Of a stretch of DNA of 41,648 bases, positions 1-7,924 are shown one piece after another. Within the stretch, counting starts at the first letter, position 1; each line of letters opens with the position of its first letter. The notes under the pieces were generated by a model. It searched no databases. It saw nothing but the letters and a program-made list of their open reading frames with translations, and had not been told where the DNA came from. The stretch is from DASXIW01 sp036497785 (GTDB lineage Bacteria > Pseudomonadota > Alphaproteobacteria > Acetobacterales > Acetobacteraceae), in the NCBI GenBank assembly GCA_036497785.1, contig DASXIW010000111.1, positions 1-41,648 on the forward strand, read 5' to 3'. A program made the position numbers and the translations under genes.

Positions 1-13
1 GGCTCGAATTCTC

Positions 14-940
14 ATGCGTCAACGTCGTCCCCGCGGCCGTGCTCTCGATGGCTGGCTGATTGTGGACAAGCCCCGGGGCCTGACCAGCACGGATGTCGTC
101 AATCGCGTGCGGCGCTGGTTCGATGCGCAGAAGGCCGGTCACGGCGGCACGCTCGATCCGTTGGCGACCGGATTGCTGCCGATCGCCTTCGGCGCGGCGA
201 CGAAGACGGTGCCTTATGTGATGGACGGCACCAAAATATATCATTTCACCCTGCGCCTGGGCGATGCGCGCGACACGGACGATGCGGACGGCGCCAATAT
301 CGGCCGGTCTGAGGTGCGGCCGACGGATGAGCAGTTGCGTGCGGCGCTGCCGGCCTTCACCGGCGATATCATGCAGATCCCCCCGGTTTTCTCCGCCATC
401 AAGGTGGGTGGTGAGCGCGCCTATGAGCTGGCGCGTTCCGGTGCGCCCCCAGTGCTGGAGCCACGGCCGGCGCGGGTGGACCGGTTCGAGCTGATTGAGC
501 GGATCGACGCGGATACGGCGGTGTTCGAGGTGCAGTCCGGCAAGGGTGTGTATATGCGCAGCCTCGCGCGCGACCTCGCCATCGCCTGCGGCACGTTGGG
601 CCATGTGGCAGCGCTGCGCCGGCTGCGCGTGGGGCCGTTCAACGAGGCCCAGGCGATTCCACTGGACAAATTGCAGCGAGGGGAGGATACCCCGCCCGCT
701 TCCCCGGACCTTCTGCTTCCGGTCGCGACCGCGCTGGCCGACATCCCGGCGCTGGCCTTGACCGAGGTGGAGGCCTTCGGCTTGTCACATGGCCAGGCGA
801 TAAGCCTGGTTACATTGATGGGCCGCATTCCACGGGCGGCCAACCCCGAAGGGGGTCTGGCCCGCGCCATGGCGGGGAGCCGCGTGATCGGGCTGTGCCG
901 TCTCGAGGACGGCATGCTGAAGCCCGAACGGCTGCTGTAA
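14..940 (+). CDS. truB: tRNA pseudouridine(55) synthase TruB
   Basis: This enzyme converts U55 in the T-loop of tRNAs to pseudouridine in the cytoplasm. The 308-residue length fits the family. The catalytic-loop motif GGTLDPLATG is present with the nucleophilic Asp at about residue 48, and the N-terminal block GWLIVDKPRGLTSTDVV is typical of TruB. The C-terminal part, about residues 230-308, corresponds to the small accessory (PUA-like) region. The ATG at 14 keeps the conserved N-terminus. Only 13 bases precede it in the window and no Shine-Dalgarno is visible, so translational coupling to an upstream gene (usually rbfA) is likely but cannot be seen. rpsO follows 43 nt downstream, the classic truB-rpsO-pnp order. 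Confidence 0.96.
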   Translation: MRQRRPRGRALDGWLIVDKPRGLTSTDVVNRVRRWFDAQKAGHGGTLDPLATGLLPIAFGAATKTVPYVMDGTKIYHFTLRLGDARDTDDADGANIGRSEVRPTDEQLRAALPAFTGDIMQIPPVFSAIKVGGERAYELARSGAPPVLEPRPARVDRFELIERIDADTAVFEVQSGKGVYMRSLARDLAIACGTLGHVAALRRLRVGPFNEAQAIPLDKLQRGEDTPPASPDLLLPVATALADIPALALTEVEAFGLSHGQAISLVTLMGRIPRAANPEGGLARAMAGSRVIGLCRLEDGMLKPERLL

Positions 941-983
941 GGCACCAGCACGCGTTTCTGTCACCCTTTCAGGAGTATATGCG

Positions 984-1253
984 ATGTCGATTACCGCGGA
1001 GCGCCGTACGGCGCTCATTTCCGATTATGCGACCCAGGCGGCCGATACAGGCAGCCCCGAGGTTCAGGTGGCTCTGCTCTCCGAGCGGATCATGAACCTC
1101 ACCGAGCATCTCAAAACGCATGCCAAGGACTTCCACAGCCGCCGTGGCCTGCTGATGCTGGTGGGCCGCCGCCGTCGCCTGCTCGACTATCTGAAGAAGA
1201 AGGATCAGCGCCGCTACGCAACGCTGATCGGGCGCCTCAGCCTGCGCCGCTGA
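984..1253 (+). CDS. rpsO: 30S ribosomal protein S15
   Basis: S15 is a primary 16S rRNA-binding protein that organises the central domain of the 30S subunit. The 89-residue length is exactly that of the bacterial family. The core blocks DTGSPEVQVALLSERI, LTEHLKTHAKDFHSRRGLL and RRRLLDYLKKKD are all present. The ATG at 984 has an AGGAG Shine-Dalgarno at 971-975 with about 8 nt spacing. The gene lies between truB and pnp, as in most Proteobacteria. The downstream spacer contains several hairpins that may process the rpsO-pnp transcript. Confidence 0.98.
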   Translation: MSITAERRTALISDYATQAADTGSPEVQVALLSERIMNLTEHLKTHAKDFHSRRGLLMLVGRRRRLLDYLKKKDQRRYATLIGRLSLRR

Positions 1254-1604
1254 CGGTTAAATGCCGGCGACCCAGCCTATATCTGGGGTCGTCGGCGCCC
1301 CTCGCGCCATGGTGGTGTGGGGAAATGCGATGCCAGGGCATGGTGCCCTGGCCGCCGCGATGCGGCGGACCAATGGACAGACGATCCGGCACCCCCGCGC
1401 TTATGACGCCATCGGGGGAGAAGATGGGAGCCGTGACGGCGTCTCCGGCCACATGGGCGTGGTTGTGTTCGCACACGATCCACCTGCGGCTGTGCCCTTC
1501 CGGTGCAGACCGCCGCCATGCCGCCCGAGACGCCGTCTCCCAATTCGCCTTTGCCGAATCGTTCTGCTGATGTCCGCCTCGCCGGCATCCAGAAGGACGA
1601 CGTG
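1254..1604 (+). promoter_or_regulatory. Structured rpsO-pnp spacer with three hairpins
   Basis: This 351-base gene-free stretch holds three hairpins seen directly. The first pairs 1264-1273 with 1286-1295 (10 pairs, one G-T). The second pairs CCAGGGCA at 1333-1340 with TGCCCTGG at 1344-1351. The third pairs CCGCCGC at 1352-1358 with GCGGCGG at 1362-1368. None is followed by a T tract, so they look more like RNA-processing or leader structures than intrinsic terminators. In E. coli the pnp leader carries an RNase III-cleaved hairpin used for PNPase autoregulation. A similar role here is inference from position only. Confidence 0.45.
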
Positions 1605-3785
1605 ATGTTTAACTACTTCCGCAAGGAACTCGACTGGGGCGGCCGCAAGCTGGTCCTGGAAACCGGCAAGATCGCCCGGCAGGCCGACGGCGCCGTGGTG
1701 GTGAGCTACGGCGACACCATCGTGCTGTGCACGGCGGTGGGCGTGCGTGCGCCCAAGCCCGGCCAGGATTTTTTCCCGCTGACCGTGAACTATCAGGAAA
1801 AGGCGTTCGCCGCCGGCAAGATTCCCGGCGGCTTTATCAAGCGTGAAGGGCGCCCGACCGAGAAGGAGGTGCTGACCAGCCGCCTGATCGACCGCCCGAT
1901 CCGTCCGCTGTTCCCGCATAACTTCCGCAACGAGGTGCAGGTCGTCGCCACAGTGTTGAGCCATGATCTGGAGAACGACCCCGACGTCGTCTCCATGATT
2001 GGTTGCTCGGCGGCGCTGACCCTGTCTGGCATTCCCTTCTTCGGCCCGGTCGCCTCGGCCCGCGTTGGCTATGCCGAGGGCGAGTACATCCTGAACCCGA
2101 CCGCCGAGCAACTGACGACAAGCAAGCTGGACCTGGTGCTGGCCGGCACCACCGAAGGCGTGCTGATGGTGGAATCCGAGGCGCAGGAATTGTCCGAGGA
2201 GGTGATGCTGGGCGCGGTGACCTTCGGCCATGCCGCCTTCCAGCCGGTCATCAACCTGATCGTCGAGTTGGCCGAGCTGGCCGCGAAGGATCCCTGGTCG
2301 CTGCCCGAGATTTCCGAGGAAGAGAAGGCGCTGGCTGCCCGTGTGGACGCACTGACGCGCGAGAAGCTGACCGAGGCCTATAAGCAGCCGCTGAAGCAGC
2401 TCCGCCAGGATCTGGTCGGCGCCGCGAAGAAAGAGGCGGCCGCCGCGCTGACCGCCGAGGGTCTGGACGCCGACCGGGCGAAGGGCCTGTTCAAGGAACT
2501 GGAAGCCGACATCGTCCGCAACGCCATTCTGGACACCGGTCTGCGCATCGATGGGCGCGACACCAAGACGGTGCGCCCGATCGTGGCCGAGGTGGGCGTG
2601 CTGCCCCGCGCCCATGGCAGCGCCCTGTTTACCCGCGGTGAAACCCAGGCCTTGTGCGTGGCCACGCTGGGCACCGGCCAGGACGAGCAGATCATCGATG
2701 CGCTCGAGGGCGAGTACCGCGAGCACTTCATGCTGCACTACAACTTCCCGCCGTACTCGGTGGGTGAAGCCGGCCGCATGGGCAGCCCGGGCCGTCGCGA
2801 GATCGGCCACGGGAAGCTCGCCTGGCGCGCGATCCATCCGCTGCTGCCCGCCAAGGACAAGTTTCCGTACACCATGCGGGTGGTCAGCGAGATCACCGAG
2901 AGCAACGGCAGCTCCTCCATGGCCACCGTCTGCGGCACCTCGCTGTCGCTGATGGATGCCGGCGTGCCGCTGGTTCGCCCCGTGGCGGGCATCGCCATGG
3001 GCCTGATCAAGGAAGATCGCGGCTTCGCCGTGCTGTCCGATATTCTGGGTGACGAAGACCATCTCGGCGACATGGACTTCAAGGTCGCGGGCACGGAGAT
3101 CGGCGTGACCAGCCTGCAGATGGACATCAAGATCACCTCCATCACGCCGGAGATCATGCAGGTGGCACTGGGCCAGGCGCGCGACGGCCGCATGCACATA
3201 CTGGACGAGATGGCCAAGGCGATCCATGGCGCACGTGCCGATGTGGCGGCGACGGCGCCGCGCATCACCATCATCAACGTGCCCAAGGAGAAGATCCGCG
3301 AAGTGATCGGCACCGGCGGTAAGGTGATCCGCGAGATCGTCGAGCTGACCGGCTGCAAGATCGACATCGACGACGACGGCACGATCAAGATCGCCTCGTC
3401 CGACGCCGAGAAGACTCAGGCCGCCATCGACCGCATCCGCGGCATCGTGGCCGAGCCCGAGATCGGCGTGATCTATAACGGCAAGGTGGTCAAGACGGCC
3501 GATTTCGGCGCCTTCGTGAACTTCCTCGGCTCACGCGACGGGCTCGTGCATATCAGCGAGCTGCAGCAGGGGCGCGTCAACAAGACCGGCGACGTGGTCA
3601 ATGTGGGCGACGCCGTGAAGGTGAAGGTGCTCGGCTTCGACGATCGCGGCAAGGTGAAGCTGTCGATGCGGGTGGTCGATCAGGTCACCGGTGCGGACAT
3701 CACCGATCAGGTCGGGGCCAAGGCTGGTGGCGGCCGGGAGCGCGGCGAGCGTCAGCCGCGCGAACCGGAAGCGGCCGCGGAGTAG
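1605..3785 (+). CDS. pnp: Polyribonucleotide nucleotidyltransferase (PNPase)
   Basis: This phosphorolytic 3'-5' exoribonuclease is the core exonuclease of bacterial RNA decay complexes. The 726-residue protein shows two RNase PH-like domains (about residues 10-230 and 310-545) separated by a helical linker. A KH domain with GxxG motif GTGG lies near residue 568, and a C-terminal S1 domain covers about 620-690. The tail is rich in Gly, Arg and Glu. The start at 1605 is chosen because MFNYFRKELDWGG matches the family N-terminus and AGAAGGA at 1591-1597 gives 7 nt spacing. The reading frame stays open upstream to 1503, but that extension is not conserved-looking. Confidence 0.97.
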   Translation: MFNYFRKELDWGGRKLVLETGKIARQADGAVVVSYGDTIVLCTAVGVRAPKPGQDFFPLTVNYQEKAFAAGKIPGGFIKREGRPTEKEVLTSRLIDRPIRPLFPHNFRNEVQVVATVLSHDLENDPDVVSMIGCSAALTLSGIPFFGPVASARVGYAEGEYILNPTAEQLTTSKLDLVLAGTTEGVLMVESEAQELSEEVMLGAVTFGHAAFQPVINLIVELAELAAKDPWSLPEISEEEKALAARVDALTREKLTEAYKQPLKQLRQDLVGAAKKEAAAALTAEGLDADRAKGLFKELEADIVRNAILDTGLRIDGRDTKTVRPIVAEVGVLPRAHGSALFTRGETQALCVATLGTGQDEQIIDALEGEYREHFMLHYNFPPYSVGEAGRMGSPGRREIGHGKLAWRAIHPLLPAKDKFPYTMRVVSEITESNGSSSMATVCGTSLSLMDAGVPLVRPVAGIAMGLIKEDRGFAVLSDILGDEDHLGDMDFKVAGTEIGVTSLQMDIKITSITPEIMQVALGQARDGRMHILDEMAKAIHGARADVAATAPRITIINVPKEKIREVIGTGGKVIREIVELTGCKIDIDDDGTIKIASSDAEKTQAAIDRIRGIVAEPEIGVIYNGKVVKTADFGAFVNFLGSRDGLVHISELQQGRVNKTGDVVNVGDAVKVKVLGFDDRGKVKLSMRVVDQVTGADITDQVGAKAGGGRERGERQPREPEAAAE

Positions 3786-3791
3786 CATCGC

Positions 3792-3827
3792 GGGTGCCCG
3801 CGGCATCCTTGATGCTTGCGGGCACCC
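3792..3827 (+). terminator. Strong hairpin after pnp
   Basis: GGGTGCCCGC at 3792-3801 pairs perfectly with GCGGGCACCC at 3818-3827. The loop itself contains a second 5-bp pairing (GCATC with GATGC, 3803-3815). It begins 6 nt after the pnp stop. There is no T tract, so it may stabilise the 3' end or act as a weak terminator. Confidence 0.6.
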
Positions 3828-3899
3828 GGCCCATTACAGTTACATAGCAGCATTCCGGCGGTGCTGGCCGCCTGGGTACGAGGGCGAGGCGTAGGAGCC

Positions 3900-5312
3900 A
3901 TGAAGGCGATCAATGCGATCCGCATGGGCGGCGTTGACGTTCTGCCCCTGATCGAGGGCGGCAAGGGCGTTGCGATTTCCACCGGCGAGACCGCCGGCCA
4001 TTGGGCCGCGGGCGGCGGCGCTGGCACGCTGAGTGCCGTGAACGCCGATAGCTACGACGAGGCCGGGCAGCCCATCCCCCAGCTCTATCACGGGCGGACC
4101 CGGCGCGACCGGCATGAGGAGCTGGTGGAATACGCTATTCGCGGCGGCATCGAGCAGGCCCGGCGCGCGCATGACATCTCCGGCGGCCGCGGCCGCGTGC
4201 ATGCCAACGTGCTGTGGGAGATGGGGGGCGCCGAACGGGTTTTGACTGGCGTGCTGGAAGGCGCCAAGGGACTGATCCACGGCATCACCTGCGGCGCCGG
4301 CATGCCTTACCGCCTCGCCGAAATCGCGGCACGGTTCAATGTGCATTACTACCCCATCGTCTCCTCTGGCCGCGCCTTCGGCGCGCTGTGGAAGCGCGCC
4401 TATCACAAGGCGGCGGAACTGCTTGGCGGCGTAGTGTATGAAGATCCCTGGCTGGCCGGCGGCCATAATGGCCTGTCCAACAGCGAGGACCCGAACAAGC
4501 CGGAAGACCCGTATCCCCGCGTGGTCGCGCTGCGCAAGCTGATGCGCGAGTTCGGCCTGGGCGACACCCCCATCATCATGGCGGGCGGGGTATGGTGGCT
4601 GGAGGAATGGGAACACTGGATCGACAACCCCGATCTGGGCCCGATCGCCTTCCAGTTCGGCACGCGGCCGCTGCTGACCAAGGAAAGCCCGATCGGCGAG
4701 GCCTGGAAGCAGCGTCTGGTCACGCTGAAGGAGGGCGACGTCTTCCTGAACCGCTTCAGCCCCACCGGCTTCTATTCCTCGGCGGTGAACAACAGCTTCA
4801 TCCAGGAATTGCGCGCCCGGACCGAGCGTCAGGCGGCCTTCACCACCGAGGCGATCGGCGAGCACCAGGCCGAATACGGCGTGGGCCCGCGCAAGCGCGT
4901 GGTGTATCTCACCCCCACCGATCTGGCCCGGGTGCGCGAGTGGGAGGCCGAAGGCTATGTCGAGGCGATGCGCACGCCGGACGGCACGCTGATCTTCGTT
5001 ACCCCGGAAATGGCGCAACAGATCCACGCGGATCAGGTGGCCTGCATGGGCTGCCTGACGCAGTGCCGCTTCTCCAACTGGTCGCAGCACGGTCCCGACT
5101 ACACCAACGGCAAGAAGGCCGATCCGCGCAGCTTCTGCATCCAAAAGACGCTGCAGCACATCGCCCATCATTCGGACGATCCCAGCGCCATTGAGAACAA
5201 CCTGATGTTCTCCGGCCATAATGCCTATCGCTTCGCCTCCGACCCGTTCTACAGCAACGGCTTCATCCCCACCGTGCGCCAGTTGGTGGAGCGGATCCTC
5301 ACCGGCCGGTAA
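3900..5312 (+). CDS. Nitronate monooxygenase/PfaD-like flavin oxidoreductase with C-terminal cysteine cluster
   Basis: The 470-residue protein has a TIM-barrel FMN fold of the nitronate monooxygenase (2-nitropropane dioxygenase) group. Visible blocks are GLIHGITCGAGMPYRLAEIA, the phosphate-binding-type segment IIMAGGVWW, and IAFQFGTRPLL. It is longer than simple nitronate monooxygenases (about 320-350 residues). The extra C-terminal region carries C382-x2-C385-x3-C389 and C413, a spacing that could bind a metal or Fe-S cluster. That is inference. The ATG at 3900 is preceded by TAGGAG at 3892-3897 with a short 2-nt gap. A second in-frame ATG lies at 3924. The substrate is unknown. The oxidoreductase fold is much firmer than the nitronate assignment. 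Confidence 0.8.
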   Translation: MKAINAIRMGGVDVLPLIEGGKGVAISTGETAGHWAAGGGAGTLSAVNADSYDEAGQPIPQLYHGRTRRDRHEELVEYAIRGGIEQARRAHDISGGRGRVHANVLWEMGGAERVLTGVLEGAKGLIHGITCGAGMPYRLAEIAARFNVHYYPIVSSGRAFGALWKRAYHKAAELLGGVVYEDPWLAGGHNGLSNSEDPNKPEDPYPRVVALRKLMREFGLGDTPIIMAGGVWWLEEWEHWIDNPDLGPIAFQFGTRPLLTKESPIGEAWKQRLVTLKEGDVFLNRFSPTGFYSSAVNNSFIQELRARTERQAAFTTEAIGEHQAEYGVGPRKRVVYLTPTDLARVREWEAEGYVEAMRTPDGTLIFVTPEMAQQIHADQVACMGCLTQCRFSNWSQHGPDYTNGKKADPRSFCIQKTLQHIAHHSDDPSAIENNLMFSGHNAYRFASDPFYSNGFIPTVRQLVERILTGR

Positions 5313-5381
5313 GCCGTCTTCGGGACTTGCGGCCCCCCGCCTCTGCCGCGCAGAGTTGTGCGGCGGTTTCCGGGGGATGGA

Positions 5382-6296
5382 ATGCAGGGATTGTTCATCG
5401 ATGCCGGCGACGAGCTGGCCGCCATTTTCGCGCAGGTCCGGCTGCCGGACGATCCGGCCATCGCCGTCAACCGGCCCGAACACATCGCCCCCGAGGCGCT
5501 GCCGGCCCTGCTGACGGGCTATGATTTCATCCTCGACGACCATACCCATCTGCCCGCGGCGGCAATGGCCCGGTGCAAGCAACTCAAGCACGTCATTTTC
5601 CTGGGCACCGGCGCCCGCAGCTACATGAACCCCGAAGAACTGGCCGAACTCGGGATCACCGTGCATACCATCAAGGGCTATGGCGACATCGCGGTGGCCG
5701 AGCATGCCATCGCGCTGATGTGGGCGGCTGCGCGCGATCTCGCGCGGATGGATCGCGGGGTCCGCGGCGGGGGCTGGCCGCGGTCGGAGGGCATGCAGCT
5801 CACCGGCAAGACGATCGGCCTGCTGGGGTTCGGCGGCATCGCCGCGGAGGTGGCGCGCATCGCCGGCGGCGGCGGCATGCGGGTGCTGGCCTGGAATCGC
5901 TCTCCCAAGACCGCGCCCGGCGTGACCTTTGTCGAACTGGACACGCTGTTGGCGGAAAGCCATGTGCTGAGCGTGCATCTGCTGCTGAACGACGAGACGC
6001 GGGGTTTCCTCAGTGCCGATCGGCTGGCGCGGATGCGACCGGGCGCCATATTGGTGAACACGGCACGCGGTGCGGTGGTGGATGAGGCGGCGATGATCGC
6101 GGCCCTGCGCTCGGGCCATCTGCGCCACGCCGCACTGGACGTGTTCGAGGCGGAACCCCTGCAGCCTGGCCATCCCCTGAGCGGGCTCGAAGGCGTGACC
6201 TTGTCCGCCCATAGCGGCTTCCGCACGCCGGAGGCCAGCGAAACCCTGCTACGCCGTGCGCTGGACATTGCGCGAACCCTCCCGGCAATGGGATAG
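5382..6296 (+). CDS. D-isomer-specific 2-hydroxyacid dehydrogenase
   Basis: This is an NAD(P)-dependent reductase or dehydrogenase of the D-2-hydroxyacid family (phosphoglycerate, glyoxylate or hydroxypyruvate type). In the 304-residue protein the catalytic residues are visible: Arg229 in NTARGAVVDE, Glu258 in DVFEAEPL and His277 in LSAHSGF. The nucleotide-binding turn reads GLLGFGGIA at 146-154, with Ala in place of the last Gly of GxGxxG. The start at 5382 is an ATG with GGGGGA at 5372-5377. A GTG at 5358 would add 8 residues. It follows the flavoenzyme by about 70 nt and may be co-transcribed. The exact substrate cannot be set from sequence. Confidence 0.88.
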   Translation: MQGLFIDAGDELAAIFAQVRLPDDPAIAVNRPEHIAPEALPALLTGYDFILDDHTHLPAAAMARCKQLKHVIFLGTGARSYMNPEELAELGITVHTIKGYGDIAVAEHAIALMWAAARDLARMDRGVRGGGWPRSEGMQLTGKTIGLLGFGGIAAEVARIAGGGGMRVLAWNRSPKTAPGVTFVELDTLLAESHVLSVHLLLNDETRGFLSADRLARMRPGAILVNTARGAVVDEAAMIAALRSGHLRHAALDVFEAEPLQPGHPLSGLEGVTLSAHSGFRTPEASETLLRRALDIARTLPAMG

Positions 6297-6306
6297 ATCA
6301 CCCCGC

Positions 6307-6388
6307 GCCCGCCTGGCGGAATGGTAGACGCAGCGGACTTAAAATCCGCAGCCTGTTAGGCGTGCCGGTTCGAGTCCGGCGGCGGGCA
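6307..6388 (+). tRNA. tRNA-Leu (anticodon TAA)
   Basis: A full class II cloverleaf is visible. The acceptor GCCCGCC (6307-6313) pairs with GGCGGGC (6381-6387), with A at 6388 as discriminator. The anticodon loop CTTAAAA sits in a GCGGA/TCCGC stem. The variable arm is GCCT-GTT-AGGC, and the T arm GCCGG-TTCGAGT-CCGGC is intact. The anticodon TAA reads UUA/UUG leucine codons. CCA is not encoded. A weak promoter-like pair, TTGCGC at 6268 and GATAGA at 6292, lies just upstream inside the end of the dehydrogenase gene. Confidence 0.97.
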
Positions 6389-6404
6389 GAAGAGCGCAGA
6401 AATC

Positions 6405-6713
6405 CTATCTCGGCTGGACATTCCCCTTGTCGCCCGATCCTGGCGGCGGGATCACCGGCATGGTGGCGCCGACCGATGGCGGCTTGGCGGCGAGCCCGGG
6501 ATCGACATCCGGCGGCGTGATCGTCCCGTTTGATTTCGACAGTCGGTCCGTCGTGCTTCCATCCGGCGCCTGTATGCGGCCGGGTGGCACCCGGCTCTCG
6601 TTGCTGCCAACGGGTGGCGGCTGGGAGGGAACCGGCGGCGTGTTCTGGGCCTCGGTAAGCATTGGCAGCGCCATGGCGGCCGTAAGCAGCGTTATCTCCA
6701 TTATCCTTTGCAT
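6405..6713 (-). CDS. Small secreted proline-rich protein
   Basis: I do not recognise this 102-residue protein. It begins with a short signal-peptide-like segment (MQRIMEITLLTAAMALPM) and then turns hydrophilic and rich in Pro, Gly and Ser, with repeated PP, PPP and PPPG runs and no obvious domain. The start is set at 6713 because GGAGGA lies 7 nt upstream on the minus strand (6721-6726). The frame is open further upstream to 6848, but that part overlaps a terminator. It lies between tRNA-Leu and a hydrolase gene on the same strand. A periplasmic or surface location is inferred from the signal sequence. Confidence 0.6.
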   Translation of the reverse strand: MQRIMEITLLTAAMALPMLTEAQNTPPVPSQPPPVGSNESRVPPGRIQAPDGSTTDRLSKSNGTITPPDVDPGLAAKPPSVGATMPVIPPPGSGDKGNVQPR

Positions 6714-6831
6714 GGTGCGATCCTCCAAAAGATCCACGCCTGCACCAAGACAGGCGCTGACCCCAGGGGAACGGTGCCGGTTTGAGGTGGTTCCGGCCAG
6801 CGCTCCGGCGTGCGTGGCCGCCCCCCAAACA

Positions 6832-6873
6832 AAAACCCCTGAGGCCACCGTCTCCGGCGGGCTCAGGGGTTTT
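6832..6873 (-). terminator. Rho-independent terminator of the hydrolase gene
   Basis: AAAACCCCTGAG at 6832-6843 pairs perfectly with CTCAGGGGTTTT at 6862-6873. Read on the minus strand the hairpin is followed by TTTTTG and more T residues. It lies 22 nt beyond the stop of the alpha/beta hydrolase. The A/T flanks make it potentially bidirectional. Confidence 0.9.
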
Positions 6874-6894
6874 GGCGGGGAAGGTTTCCCGGGA

Positions 6895-7560
6895 TCAGTC
6901 GGCGGCTAGGGCCATGGTCTTGCGGGCCATGGTCTTCTTCACGTGGTCCTCGATTGCAATTGAAACCTGGTCGGCATGGTTGGCGAAGACGTGGTCGGCA
7001 CCGGCCTGGATGCGGTAATCGACCTGCACGCCCTTCTGGGTATTCAGCTTGTCGACCAACTTGCGCACGGCGGGCTCAGGCACCAGCTCGTCGCTGTCAC
7101 CATGCATCATCAGTCCGCCGCAGGGGCACGGAGCCAGGAAGCCGAAATCATAATGGTTGGCAGGCGGCGCCACACTGACCCAGCCGGAAATCTCAGGCCG
7201 TCGCATCAGCAGCTGCATGCCGACAAAGGCGCCAAAGGAGTAGCCAGAAATCCACAACCCGCCCGAGTTCGGGTTCACCGCCTGCATCCAGTCCAGCGCC
7301 GCCGCCGCATCTCCGATCTCGCCAATGCCGCCATCGTACCGGCCCTGGCTGCGGCCGACGCCACGGAAGTTGAAGCGCATTACCGAAAAGCCGAGTCGTT
7401 GAAAGGATTGGTACATCGTATAAGCGATGCGGTTATTCATCGTGCCGCCGTGCAGCGGGTGCGGATGCAGGATCAGCGCGAGCGGCGCGCCGGTTTCCTT
7501 GGAATGGTGATAGCGACCCTCCAGCCGGCCATCGGGGCCGGCGAACATGACCTCAGGCAT
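6895..7560 (-). CDS. Alpha/beta hydrolase (dienelactone hydrolase-like)
   Basis: This is a 221-residue cytosolic serine hydrolase of the alpha/beta fold. The nucleophile elbow GYSFG places Ser at 108. Asp in GDSDELV (about 157) and His190 in GADHVF complete a credible triad, and HPHPLHGG at 32-39 forms the oxyanion-side loop. The unusual CPCGG at 145-149 lies just before the acid residue. No signal peptide is present. It is probably monocistronic, with a strong terminator downstream and a weak GGAA Shine-Dalgarno upstream. The family includes carboxylesterases and prolyl-oligopeptidase-like hydrolases, and the substrate is not predictable from sequence. Confidence 0.85.
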   Translation of the reverse strand: MPEVMFAGPDGRLEGRYHHSKETGAPLALILHPHPLHGGTMNNRIAYTMYQSFQRLGFSVMRFNFRGVGRSQGRYDGGIGEIGDAAAALDWMQAVNPNSGGLWISGYSFGAFVGMQLLMRRPEISGWVSVAPPANHYDFGFLAPCPCGGLMMHGDSDELVPEPAVRKLVDKLNTQKGVQVDYRIQAGADHVFANHADQVSIAIEDHVKKTMARKTMALAAD

Positions 7561-7838
7561 GGTGTTCCGAAATCCGTTTCCTGTTCACGCACGCGGCCGA
7601 CTCAGGCCGGGCTAGAGACCCTCACAGAGCAAATGGAATGGCCGACGCATTCGCGTGCGACATGAGCAGGCCAGCCCCTTCAACTGGTGTGTCCGCCCCT
7701 TGCTTGCCAGCCCCGCAGTGCCAATTCTTGACCCATGCGCTCGGGAATGCCAAGCCTGCGGGCGAAGCTGGCTGGCCGGTGCAAACAGACGAATGATTTC
7801 CAACTGAAGACGTGCAGCCCCCTCTCTCAACCACTTGT
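7561..7838. other. Gene-free spacer upstream of the cysE operon
   Basis: This is the first part of a 364-base gap between the hydrolase and cysE. Short frames exist on the minus strand (for example 7612-7830), but they show no recognisable domain, no good start and no biased composition. I see no tRNA, repeat or terminator here. The last part of the gap (7839-7924) holds a hairpin and a palindromic promoter-like site, listed separately. Confidence 0.4.
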
Positions 7839-7882
7839 TTCCGGGCGGGGCGGGGGTGCCCGGAACGGCCGGGACTATAGTC
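7839..7882 (+). promoter_or_regulatory. Hairpin and palindromic operator/-10 candidate of the cysE-iscR operon
   Basis: TTCCGGGC at 7839-7846 pairs perfectly with GCCCGGAA at 7858-7865. Eight bases later comes the perfect palindrome GACTATAGTC (7873-7882), which contains TATAGT, a 5/6 match to a -10 box. Transcription from it would start near 7888, giving a leader of about 37 nt before cysE. A dyad on the -10 box is what a repressor site would look like, and IscR encoded in the operon is the obvious candidate. That link is inference. Confidence 0.4.
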
Positions 7883-7924
7883 GATAGGCTGATCTTTCAT
7901 AACGGAAATGTGGGCATAGCTTAC

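Noticed and set aside
1401..3227. 608-codon open frame on the minus strand across pnp
   Set aside because: It is fully antisense to a perfect pnp gene, is rich in His, Gly, Gln and Arg, and has no domain. It is a shadow of GC-biased codons.
3840..6212. 790-codon open frame on the minus strand over two genes
   Set aside because: It overlaps two well-supported plus-strand enzymes, has low-complexity composition and no credible start or motif. Long antisense frames are expected at this GC content.
6427..6909. Plus-strand frame opposite the small secreted protein
   Set aside because: The minus-strand frame has a signal peptide and a GGAGGA Shine-Dalgarno, while the plus frame has neither and runs through the terminator.
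7612..7900. Short minus-strand frames upstream of cysE, considered as a transposase remnant
   Set aside because: No transposase motif, inverted repeats or target duplication could be seen, so there is no support for a mobile element.
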